A program made the translations under genes and the position numbers. Below are positions 23,400 through 32,085 of a DNA stretch of 64,000 bases, one piece after another. The notes under the pieces are model-generated. The model saw only the letters and a list, made by a program, of their open reading frames with translations, was not told where the DNA came from and searched no databases. The stretch comes from Agarophyton chilense (lineage: Eukaryota; Rhodophyta; Florideophyceae; Gracilariales; Gracilariaceae), in contig JARGXX010000080.1 of assembly GCA_030374765.1 (NCBI GenBank), forward strand, positions 1,550,001-1,614,000, written 5' to 3'. How positions within the stretch are numbered: position 1 is the first letter of the stretch; each line of letters opens with the position of its first letter.

Positions 23400-25350
23400 C
23401 GTCGCCAAATGGTGGAGAGATAAAAAACCAGCAAAGATGGGTGAGTGGTGTGGGGTCTCCTAGTTCTATTATGGTTGGTTTTGGCTGGACCTTATTAGGG
23501 AAAGGCATTATCGTTCTGTATACGGGTCGCCCACCAACCTGGATGGCATATGGTACTGAAGGAACCGAGTGGAGTGAAGCGGATACCATTGTTGAAGGAG
23601 TCGAAGGTGGTTGTGATGGGATTTAACCAGGTAATGAAATCGACCAGGTGGAACTGGGAAACAAATGTTACCCGACCTGAGAGATGTCGCTCAGATGAAT
23701 CGCTTGCCCAGGAGGTGTGTGCCCGGCTGATCCATCATCGGTCGTGGAGGCTTCTTCAATGCCGAAGACTGACAGTTTCGGTTTATCCATTATCCCTTTC
23801 GGTGTGGGAGCCACTGTCCCTTTTCCCATTCATAGTGTATCTCCTAGGCCCTGCGCATAAGGCAGCAGTGCGTTGTGATCCACCCTACGGTTTGTACCAC
23901 GGTAATTCCTTACCTGAGACCTTGCTGGTTTATCAATGTTATCAGCGTACATTGAGTTTAACCTTGTGGTAGTAAAAACCCTACCGCACTGGGACGCCGT
24001 CGCCCAGAGCGAGCGTGCGTAATTCAATTCGGTTTGTTTTGCTCGTTGACGATGCGTGAACACCGCAGAGTAGGCCTCCTGAATCACCTCATCGGTTGCA
24101 TAGGTCTCCAAGAAGAAGCTCACCACCCGTAGGTATGTAGTCAGCACTTCCGTCTGTTCATCATCCACTGCCATGGTATTGCCCTTTAAGCGGCTTTGAA
24201 ACATGTCAGCGACCTGATTTTTGACGTAAAACTGAAATAACCACATTGCGGCTCCATCTGAAAACCCATTTTGGTCACAAGCTATCTTGCAACTCTGAAA
24301 AAAGTTGATGATAGCAACGGGGTCATTTCCCGAAAAGTGGGTATCCTCCATCTGGAAACTGAGCTTTCGATGATGCTTATTTATCTTCTGAGGCACCTCT
24401 TTGGTATACTCATAGTTCTTGTTCTCCAACCTATAGGTGTGATTATTGACAGCCTTTGTAAAAAGGTCGTCCAACGGAACGATCACCTGGAGGTCAGGAT
24501 CGCTATCGGAATCTGATGCCGAAGAGTCGTACAGTTTTGTCTAACCCTTGCGCTTGTTTTTCTCTTCCTTACGACGGTAATTCTCCTTGCGTTTCCATGA
24601 ATCTCTTCCGTTGTCATCCGTTGACCCAACAGATTGGGTTTTTGAGCTCGAAGAGTCACGGTCCGACCGGTGCCTCTCTCTCTTCGCCCTTTTGGTTTTC
24701 TTTTTTTTCTTACCACATGGTCGTCGGCTTCACTCTTTATCCAATCTCGACTACCCATCTTTACCACCAGAGTCCCTGCCAATGGGTTTATGCACCGCTC
24801 TACCAACCGGTTTCGGTAATTAATAATACTCTGGGCCCTCAATCCCCGGAGACTCTGTCCCTCTCCGAATTCGGTTGTGCGGCTTCTCACTAGTTTTCGA
24901 AGTTGGGATGTTAGTTTGGAGATCGAAAATACCATGAGGTATTTGAAAAGAGCTTGGGCCTTCACCTTGACGGTGTTTGCTTTCACAGCTATTTTGGGTT
25001 CGCAAACCCCATGTGTCTGTAGAAATAGCGCTACCAATTAGTCGATTTGTTTTATTACCTCGTTCTTGAGGTCGTTGATGATAATTACCGGCACACGTTC
25101 CATCACTTCCTATTACGCCCGATCCACCACCAAAGAGGTATTTGAATCGATGTCTAGATGGGGACCAGGAGGCTCACCCTTTTGTCCTACCACATTTGTA
25201 TTTCGGGCTTCTGTCGAGGAACCTTCTGTCTCTCGTCCTGCGGCATCGACCTGAGTGATTCTCGGCTTCCGCAGAAGTTCCTCCGGTTTGTCCAAAATTG
25301 GATTTTCAAGTCCTACTTGTTGGGAGAAGACCACTAACTGGGGCACTAGG
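23400..25350 (-). pseudogene. Element B gag remnant
   Basis: The frames at 25037-24483 (basic, Arg/Lys-rich) and 24486-23830 together give a Gag-like protein. The second contains KLSFQMEDTHFSGNDPVAI, which matches RMQLSLRNQSFTGDDPILV in the Gag of element C, and an SYAT/ETYAT helix followed by QRAKQTELNYARSL matching the C capsid. The CCHC knuckle seen in C was not found here, probably because of decay. Upstream of it is the primer-binding site, downstream the protease. Confidence 0.65.
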
Positions 25351-25509
25351 CGCCCTTGTGACGCGTCTCGGCACGTTTTTCGATTATTTCTCCATTACGG
25401 TTAAAAAATGAGTCAGCAGTAGCAGTAGCTATTCAAGTGACTTCTTCACCAAACGGTACGAATCTACTCTGAATCTTCTCTTTCAATTCCAAACGGGGTA
25501 AAAAACGAA

Positions 25510-25527
25510 TTTTAAGTCGGGGGACCA
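25510..25527 (-). other. Element B primer-binding site
   Basis: Just inside the 5' LTR the minus strand reads TGGTCCCCCGACTTAAAA. It starts with TGG, as expected for pairing with a tRNA CCA end, and matches the site of elements C and D (TGGTCTCCCGACTTAGAA) with few differences. Confidence 0.65.
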
Positions 25528-25530
25528 AAA

Positions 25531-25985
25531 ATTGGTATAAAGAAAGACGGTAGCGGTAGTGTAAAACGTGTTGATTCGATAGAGCGCGCAACGAGCTCGA
25601 CCTAGGACGCGGAGGTTGAAGTTACTCGTAAGGTGGGGCAGCAACAGCCACTGACGGGTGCAGTAAAAATGGAGGTTGTACTGAAAAACGTTGAGAGACG
25701 GCGATACACAATGCCGGCGGGTTCGCAAAACAGTAAAGGCACTATACTTGTTTTTATGGTCGAATGTAGAAACCAAAGGACGTAAAATTAGTCGAGTTGG
25801 TGCTTAACTTTACAATATTGATTGGTGTGGAAATGCTTGTTAAAGATATATATCTCATCGATCACCCGACTTACGGTGGCGCTCCTCGCCGCATGGCCAC
25901 GGGGAGGTGCACTTGAGGTGTGCCTTCTTGTGTATTTAATCCTATCTATCTAATACTAAATTAGCGAAAATCTATACTGATCGGT
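25531..25985 (-). repeat. Element B 5' LTR, first segment
   Basis: This aligns with 7621-8075. The LTR is cut at 25985 by insertion of element C and resumes at 34772. The host 5-mer tcggt at the junction is repeated as tcagt at 34772-34776. Confidence 0.85.
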
Positions 25986-26848
25986 TGAAGAGCAACGCCC
26001 TCCAGGGAGGTTTTTGGGGACTTAAGTTTTTTCCGGAGCCTCCGGCGTGCAACCTCGTTATGAGTAGAAGTAATCCGTTTTCACGGCGATGGCCGGAACG
26101 CCGGTGATGCACCCGCGGGACCGGGTGCCATACACGTGGCCGCAGCGCCCGCGCGACACGTGGCCGCCAGATTGGCCCCTTTGTTAGACGGACATTTAGC
26201 TATTTAGGATAGACTTTATTTATTCTATTCTACGGTGACTACAGTACTTAAGCCGCCGGCCTCGCGGCCGCCGGTCCAGTAAAGTCTCCCCAACAAGGGT
26301 GATCTTCGTCTTCCAGATCTTGGCTCTGGGTCGAAGCGCCTGCGCGGATATACAACTCCTTACGGAGGGATTTTCCGTGGTGCACGGCTTCCCAACCCCC
26401 TTGGACGTTCAAGCAGCCTTCGTGTGTTGGGTATCTATTCTCACTTTCGTGGTTCCCCCCGTGTATACGGTTTGCTACACCCGGCAGTGCCGGCTATTCC
26501 CGAGTCCCCTCTTGCGACTCGTGGTCAACCTCGCCCTCTTGCCTCCGTTCCCATTTTCCTTCACTTTTCCTCCCCTTCATTGGGCAATTCCCGCTCATGC
26601 GGCTCGCACTGACACCTGTCGTGCTCGCCACTCTTGTGGGTTTTGCCTCCTCAGAGGATACGCAAGCACTGCTTCGGCGGGTATTCTCGGCTTCTTTCAG
26701 CCTCCCTGCGCCCGTCGCGACGGTTCGGCTCCGGCTTACACCCGGCATTGCGCGCCGATCCCTGGGAGGGCTCTACCGCGCCGGTTACCTCGTGAGAGGA
26801 AGATCCGGACGTCTTCGTAGGTTTTCCCCTTGGGGGCATTGTCCTACA
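25986..26848 (+). repeat. Element C 5' LTR
   Basis: Runs from TG at 25986 to CA at 26848 and is nearly identical to 33908-34771. It holds two CACGTG motifs 24 bp apart (26133-26138, 26157-26162) in the unit CACGTGGCCGC, and a sense-strand open frame of 173 codons (26299-26820) that is also open in the other three LTRs of this family. Confidence 0.9.
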
Positions 26849-26850
26849 AA

Positions 26851-26868
26851 TTGGTCTCCCGACTTAGA
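26851..26868 (+). other. Element C primer-binding site
   Basis: TGGTCTCCCGACTTAGAA begins three to four nt after the LTR end. The implied tRNA 3' end is GTCGGGAGACCA. The tRNA species was not identified. Confidence 0.7.
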
Positions 26869-26971
26869 AGTCAAGACTGCTTGTGTCCTCTCTGAGGTTG
26901 TTTTCCGTTTAACGGGTTTTCTCCGGTCTCACCGGTTTGCTTTCTATTCTTCCGTCGAGACGGTGTGGCCA

Positions 26972-29083
26972 ATGCTAAGGAGACCGCCTAGCATGGAGCG
27001 TCCCGCAACACGCAGCCGTTCCCGCCAAAGCGGTGACGCCAGGGGCACTGATGTTCCACAGGCCCTGGCTCCAACACCAGATTCCCGGGAGATACCGGTC
27101 ACCGGCACTGAAGACCCGCAGCCCGATTCCGGGTTAACGACCGTCGCAACGGTGGTTTCTCCGCCTCCGCGGTTGGTCGACCAATTGCGGATTGTACGCT
27201 TGGAAGAGCAGCTCCGCTCCCTGCGGGCTGCTCACAATACCCTCTCGAGGGAGTTCACCTCTTTACGAGGAAGCCTCGCTAACCCCCCTCCAAGTGAGTT
27301 AGCCGAGGATATCCGCGTATTGCGGTCGGACGTCAATACACTACTCGAATGTTTTGGCGCTCCGTCTTCCTTCGCAGAAGGTATGGAGAATCGCTTCGAG
27401 CGTCTCCGAAGCCGACTTGAGACGGTCGAGAGGACGCTAACCTCGCCCGCGAACGCGGCTAGACCGGTTGTCTCTCATCGAGAGACCCAGTCGCAGAACC
27501 GGAAGAGCCGGAAGAACCGGGACTCTAACCGTAAGCACGGACACCCGTCCGACTCATCATCTGAGTCGGACGGTAAACCGAGTGACTCGGAGAGTTCCGA
27601 TTCGGCTGTGAGCGATGACCCACAGGATCGTTATGGGCGCTCTTCCCGCTCAAAGCGGTCCTCTGCCACCTACGGGGCCATCCGGCCGCGCCCCAAGGGT
27701 CGGCGACATCCGGGCCTCAAACCCTTGAAGCCCACCAACCCTCTGTACAGGACACTCCTGTCCTACCGGTATTACTGGCTAGAAGATTGCTCTTTAGGTC
27801 GGACACCGCGTGACACGGGTAAAGTGAAAGACTGCATCAAGCGGATGCAGCTTTCACTTCGTAACCAGTCGTTTACTGGGGATGATCCAATTCTGGTCTT
27901 GGATTTCCTACACCGCTTTGTAGCGGAAGCCGATATACTCGGAATGAACGAAGGACAAGCCTACGTGGCGCTACCCTACTTTCTACGGGGTGTCGCTGAA
28001 GATCAGTGTTTGTCGGTTCGGGGCTCGTCGCGAGCCTCCGAAGGAGGTGTGACCTGCTGGCCCGAGGCCGTGCAGTACCTCCTGCGTTCCTACGCAACCA
28101 ACTCCGCGATACAAGCGGCGATACTCGCTTTGAGAGACACTCGACAACGCTCCGGCGAGCTCGAGACCGATTACTCGGTACGCCTGAATAAGGCTTTCCA
28201 CCGTTGTGGTAATGTATACCCCGCTGGGGAACGCTGTACGATGTTCATTGATGGCTTGGATCCACCCATCAAGACTCTTGTCCCCCGTTACAGAGAACAA
28301 GAGCCGAAGGTGACCTACCTTGAACTCGTACAGTTTCCCCGCGCAGAGGGAGATGCACTACGTGCACGCAATCCGGGAACCCGGTCGAAGGCCGCTAAGG
28401 CATTGCTGCTTGAGTCGGACTCTTCTTCACCGTCATTTGCGACGGATGGCATCCCCAAACAGGGTTATGACAATATGAATGTCATCCATCACGATGGTTT
28501 ATCTATTCCGACAACGGAATTACCGTCTACGACGGATGGCTCGGTTGACTCAACCGCAAGGGACACGGAGAACGGGCAGGTCTTTTATCTTAATGACCGC
28601 CGCACTCCGGCCCCCCGTATGCCGTACTCGAACGGAATGACACGAAGTCAGCGCCCTGGATGGGTTGGAAACCGGGAACCCGGAAGATACACCGATGCTC
28701 GGAATGCCGTACCGCGAAACGCGGGAGTGACGTTGGAGTGCCAATTGTGCTACGAGCGCGGGCACACCTCCCCGCAATGCCTTTTATCGCTACGCGATAT
28801 GGCGCGAGTGGTGGATAATTACGAAGCCCTCTCCCCGCAGGAGAAGGGCTCCGTGCCACTCACGTCATATCTCCGCGCGAAGACGGACTTCCCCAACGCA
28901 TTGGCTCACACTCCGAATTCTCGGTACAAACCGGCTCAGCCGGCACGCGCCACACCAGCGCCAAACCACGCTGGTGGATGTCAACCCGCCCCTGCGGTAG
29001 CTACCGTGCAACGGAATCATGCACTCGTTGCCGACGAAGTCGGGCCTTCGCCCGACCAGGACCCTGTACAGGGAAAAGGATAG
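26972..29083 (+). CDS. Gag polyprotein of element C
   Basis: 703 aa from an ATG 123 nt after the LTR; a second ATG 21 nt further on is an alternative, and the frame is also open upstream into the LTR. Residues 60-160 include a coiled-coil-like stretch (LEEQLRSLRAAHNTL). Residues 185-235 are Arg/Ser-rich and acidic. The capsid-like region (about 265-480) contains FTGDDPILVLDFLHRFV and YLLRSYATNSAIQ. A CCHC knuckle (CQLCYERGHTSPQC) sits at about 590-603. Gag would package element RNA and form particles. It ends at TAG 29081-29083 just after a -1 frameshift heptamer. The sister copy in D is frameshifted. Confidence 0.9.
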   Translation: MLRRPPSMERPATRSRSRQSGDARGTDVPQALAPTPDSREIPVTGTEDPQPDSGLTTVATVVSPPPRLVDQLRIVRLEEQLRSLRAAHNTLSREFTSLRGSLANPPPSELAEDIRVLRSDVNTLLECFGAPSSFAEGMENRFERLRSRLETVERTLTSPANAARPVVSHRETQSQNRKSRKNRDSNRKHGHPSDSSSESDGKPSDSESSDSAVSDDPQDRYGRSSRSKRSSATYGAIRPRPKGRRHPGLKPLKPTNPLYRTLLSYRYYWLEDCSLGRTPRDTGKVKDCIKRMQLSLRNQSFTGDDPILVLDFLHRFVAEADILGMNEGQAYVALPYFLRGVAEDQCLSVRGSSRASEGGVTCWPEAVQYLLRSYATNSAIQAAILALRDTRQRSGELETDYSVRLNKAFHRCGNVYPAGERCTMFIDGLDPPIKTLVPRYREQEPKVTYLELVQFPRAEGDALRARNPGTRSKAAKALLLESDSSSPSFATDGIPKQGYDNMNVIHHDGLSIPTTELPSTTDGSVDSTARDTENGQVFYLNDRRTPAPRMPYSNGMTRSQRPGWVGNREPGRYTDARNAVPRNAGVTLECQLCYERGHTSPQCLLSLRDMARVVDNYEALSPQEKGSVPLTSYLRAKTDFPNALAHTPNSRYKPAQPARATPAPNHAGGCQPAPAVATVQRNHALVADEVGPSPDQDPVQGKG

Positions 29084-31752
29084 AGGGAGTCTCCCCTTCG
29101 GGAGAGGCGTCCTCAGAGTTGAGGCTGACGACGCCCGAGGCGCCGATGCCTCGCTCCCCGGTGAAAATCCTGACAAGGAAGGACACTGCAGACGCGGACT
29201 CTAAACACCTCGGTGTTTTGCGTCGACCGTGGATACGGATTAGAAATAACCGGATCCCGGATAGAGTCTTGGTAATGGCCAAGCGTAACTACAAGGTTTA
29301 CGCTGACCTTGGTCTGCACACGCAGTTTATGGTGAGATATCTTACTGTCCTGGATACAGGTGCTGGGCCGAACTTTATTGTGGAATCGGTTTTACCCCCG
29401 CCATTGCGGTCACTCATCCGTTCTGAAATGGTACCCGACGTCTCAGACGCCAATAACAACCCGTTGAAAACGGTTGGTGTGATCGACCCGGTCGTCAGGC
29501 TAGGGCGGATGGTGGTTAAACTAACTTTTATTGTGTGCCGCTCGCTGGCCGCGCCAGTTATACTGGGATGTGACTACTGCGACAGGTTTGTCGACGCCAT
29601 CTGCCCACGCCTTAAGCAGGTGGATCTTGAGGACGGATCGACCGTCCCCATTGTTCGTCAACCGCTAAAGCGGGCATCGAAGAAACACGTTCCTCTTCCT
29701 GCTGCACAGGAGTTCCCCGCCGCTTTTCGCGAGTCTACAAAGCTTCGTGTCGACGAGTCGATTTGCAATCCGCCAAAGTCCCACTCATGGGTGCGAGTCA
29801 GTTCTCGTCAGCACGGTACTCGAATCGTTCGACCGATACCATCACTGTCGAACAGGCATCAACTCGCTTTCGCGGATGGAATCGTTCACATTGAGCCCGA
29901 CAAGTCGTTTTGTGTATGTGTTTCCAACTCTGGAGAGGAACACCAGTATCTGGTTAGGAACCAAGTCATTGGAAGAGTTGCTCCTCACCCCATGTCAATC
30001 TTTACCCTTCAAGGGGATCGTACCGGTTCAACCGGAATGGGTCACTCTGAGGAGGGGGATAATCTCGTCGGAGGTCCCCAGTCTACGCTGAACTTATCCA
30101 CACTGCTGTGTGTGTCGCCACCAGCAGTACTGGTTAAGTTATCCAATGGTTCTTGGATTGTTGTCATCGACAACCGTCGGTTCCGCACGACTGACGTCGG
30201 AAAGATACCACCTGAGTTGGTGAATTTCAAAGCCCAGCCATTGCTGGATGGGCTACCGAATTGTTCGGATCATGAGAGTTGCTGGAACTCGTGGCTTTCA
30301 GTAATGCCTTCCGCTGTTCAGCGTTCGATGGCCTGCATACGCCCAAGGCGCAGAGGAGGGCCATTTAACAGAACTCTGGATGCTTCAGCCCCTCGCCACG
30401 AGGATGGTTCTCAGAATCCCTCGCATATTGCGGAAGTTTCCGTTTCTACGGTAGGGCTAATCTATCCCATCCAGATGGTTGCTTTACACGCCAATAAGCG
30501 ATTCCCGCTCTACAACCCACCTGTGGGACTCTCTGATATACCGATTCAATCGGACGCTGGCCTGAATGGCCTTTCTTCTCTCACGCCACTGCGCGGTGTC
30601 TATCCCCGCCAGTTGGGCGTTTCTACCACTCTCTATGCCGCTCCGTCTAAGGAGGGGGAGGGGACCAGCTCAATCGCGGAAGCATCGCCGTCGCTACGGA
30701 AGTTTAACCGGACACCCCGGGCAAGGCCCCCGAGCGGGCAACCGGCATCGTCGCCGGACGCCAGTCCGCTCCCGCGGGATGCGGCAGTCAACCCGACCGC
30801 CACGCAACCCCGCAAGGGGAACCAAGGCGCTCGAAGACCCGAAGCCGGGAAGCGAGACCCTACGGACGCTCCGCATCGCGTGGAAGCAACTGAGGGCTCC
30901 CCGCACATTCGCGGTCGCACACCGAGCGTTTCGGTCGATACCGGTACTCCGGCGGGCGCTGCGCAAGCAGGTCTAGCGAGCCACTCCGTTGAGAACGGTA
31001 CGAACCCCATGGGGGAAAAGGGGCGCGACGACAAGTCGAAAACCGCCTCCCTTGCCGAACAATCGGAGCCAACCGTCCGCGACGAACCGACCACCCGTCC
31101 TCAAGGTCACGTGACCCGGGCGGGAGATCGAACCAATGGGCACCCGGCATCCCGGTCATTGGCTGACAGCCACCCCTCGGAGGCGGATCGCCGGGACGGT
31201 GAACCACTCACCGCCCACGGCGCACTGCACGGCGGAAACTGCCCACCAATGGGAACGCCGCATGCCGCAAATCAAGCGGAGGCCTCCGGCAAACCCTCAC
31301 CAAGACGGAAGGACCCCCGCAAACTCGCGGTAAGAGCGGACTTCAGGGAAGCCCCTACCGCCCAGCGGAAACATAACCCGGCCGCGCCGGCAACTTCCGC
31401 GAAGCGGTACGGCAGTCCTGGCAACCTGGCAACAACCGCAGAGCGGAATGACAAACCGGGTGATCCGGAACAGGCGACGACGAGCCCAGCACCACGCGGC
31501 GCTGAGGCTCGGTTCACCACCACCCGGCAAGGCCGGCAAGTTTACGTGCAGGAGTACGTCCTCGACCGAATCGTCGGACATAGCTACGATGAGCACGGGG
31601 TGCTCCAGTACCGGACCCGCTGGTACGGATACGGGCCGGAGTGGGACACCCCGGAGCCCATCGAGCACCTCCCGCGCTCCGGGGTAATGCGATACCACCG
31701 CCTTGCGGGGACCGCACTCCCAGCCACGCTGGTAAACGCCCAAGAGGGATAA
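28978..31752 (+). CDS. Element C second frame: protease - unknown region - chromodomain (no RT/RH/IN)
   Basis: The open frame overlaps the end of gag in the -1 register; translation should enter at about 29074 by frameshifting. The protease has DTG at frame residues 126-128 (TVLDTGAGPNFI). Up to about 29710 it is nearly identical to D. From there to about 30890 the sequence diverges abruptly: first an alignable but only moderately similar linker (SSRQHGTRIV, NQVIGRVAPHP), then about 270 codons of unknown type where reverse transcriptase, RNase H and integrase should be. A Pro/Arg/Ser-rich linker and a chromodomain (YVLDRIVGH, TRWYGYGPEWDTPEP; last 70 residues) follow, again near-identical to D. 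No YxDD or integrase triad is present. It is open throughout despite missing enzymes. Confidence 0.85.
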   Translation: MSTRPCGSYRATESCTRCRRSRAFARPGPCTGKRIEGVSPSGEASSELRLTTPEAPMPRSPVKILTRKDTADADSKHLGVLRRPWIRIRNNRIPDRVLVMAKRNYKVYADLGLHTQFMVRYLTVLDTGAGPNFIVESVLPPPLRSLIRSEMVPDVSDANNNPLKTVGVIDPVVRLGRMVVKLTFIVCRSLAAPVILGCDYCDRFVDAICPRLKQVDLEDGSTVPIVRQPLKRASKKHVPLPAAQEFPAAFRESTKLRVDESICNPPKSHSWVRVSSRQHGTRIVRPIPSLSNRHQLAFADGIVHIEPDKSFCVCVSNSGEEHQYLVRNQVIGRVAPHPMSIFTLQGDRTGSTGMGHSEEGDNLVGGPQSTLNLSTLLCVSPPAVLVKLSNGSWIVVIDNRRFRTTDVGKIPPELVNFKAQPLLDGLPNCSDHESCWNSWLSVMPSAVQRSMACIRPRRRGGPFNRTLDASAPRHEDGSQNPSHIAEVSVSTVGLIYPIQMVALHANKRFPLYNPPVGLSDIPIQSDAGLNGLSSLTPLRGVYPRQLGVSTTLYAAPSKEGEGTSSIAEASPSLRKFNRTPRARPPSGQPASSPDASPLPRDAAVNPTATQPRKGNQGARRPEAGKRDPTDAPHRVEATEGSPHIRGRTPSVSVDTGTPAGAAQAGLASHSVENGTNPMGEKGRDDKSKTASLAEQSEPTVRDEPTTRPQGHVTRAGDRTNGHPASRSLADSHPSEADRRDGEPLTAHGALHGGNCPPMGTPHAANQAEASGKPSPRRKDPRKLAVRADFREAPTAQRKHNPAAPATSAKRYGSPGNLATTAERNDKPGDPEQATTSPAPRGAEARFTTTRQGRQVYVQEYVLDRIVGHSYDEHGVLQYRTRWYGYGPEWDTPEPIEHLPRSGVMRYHRLAGTALPATLVNAQEG
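29071..29105 (+). promoter_or_regulatory. Programmed -1 frameshift site, gag to pol
   Basis: The heptamer G GGA AAA (29071-29077) is in the correct phase of the gag frame (CAG GGA AAA GGA TAG). Slipping back one base yields GKRIEG, exactly the pol frame. Twelve nt downstream a perfect 6-bp stem, TCTCCC/GGGAGA with loop CTTC, spans 29090-29105. Heptamer and hairpin are retained in element D. This is the expected way to make a Gag-Pol fusion at low ratio; a pseudoknot was not modelled. Confidence 0.75.
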
Positions 31753-32020
31753 ACCGTGAACACGGAATGGAATGGCTGATGGCGCCACGCGCCATCTCCG
31801 TCCATGCCCCAACGCGGGGAAGGAAGCAACCGCTCACGCTATCCCAACGTCGTTGGTGGTCGTGCCAGTTACCTGGCCCGCGCGCGAAGCGCCCACCGTT
31901 AAACACGGAACTCCCAGCTAGGCTGGTTCCCTGCAACGCCGGAACCCCGGTTGAAGGCCGGTACCCCGGAAAGAAAGAAGTGGACTTGGGTAAGGGCGTC
32001 GGAAAGGCGACCCTCTGCTT

Positions 32021-32026
32021 TTTATT
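32021..32026 (-). terminator. AATAAA hexamer downstream of element C aORF
   Basis: On the minus strand AATAAA lies 59 nt after the aORF stop. The corresponding site in D is AATATA (46833-46838), a single substitution. Confidence 0.45.
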
Positions 32027-32085
32027 TCTCACTACTGGCAAGGGCGCCCTAGTGGCGCCGCCCTACATTCTACCGGAAGCTCCGG

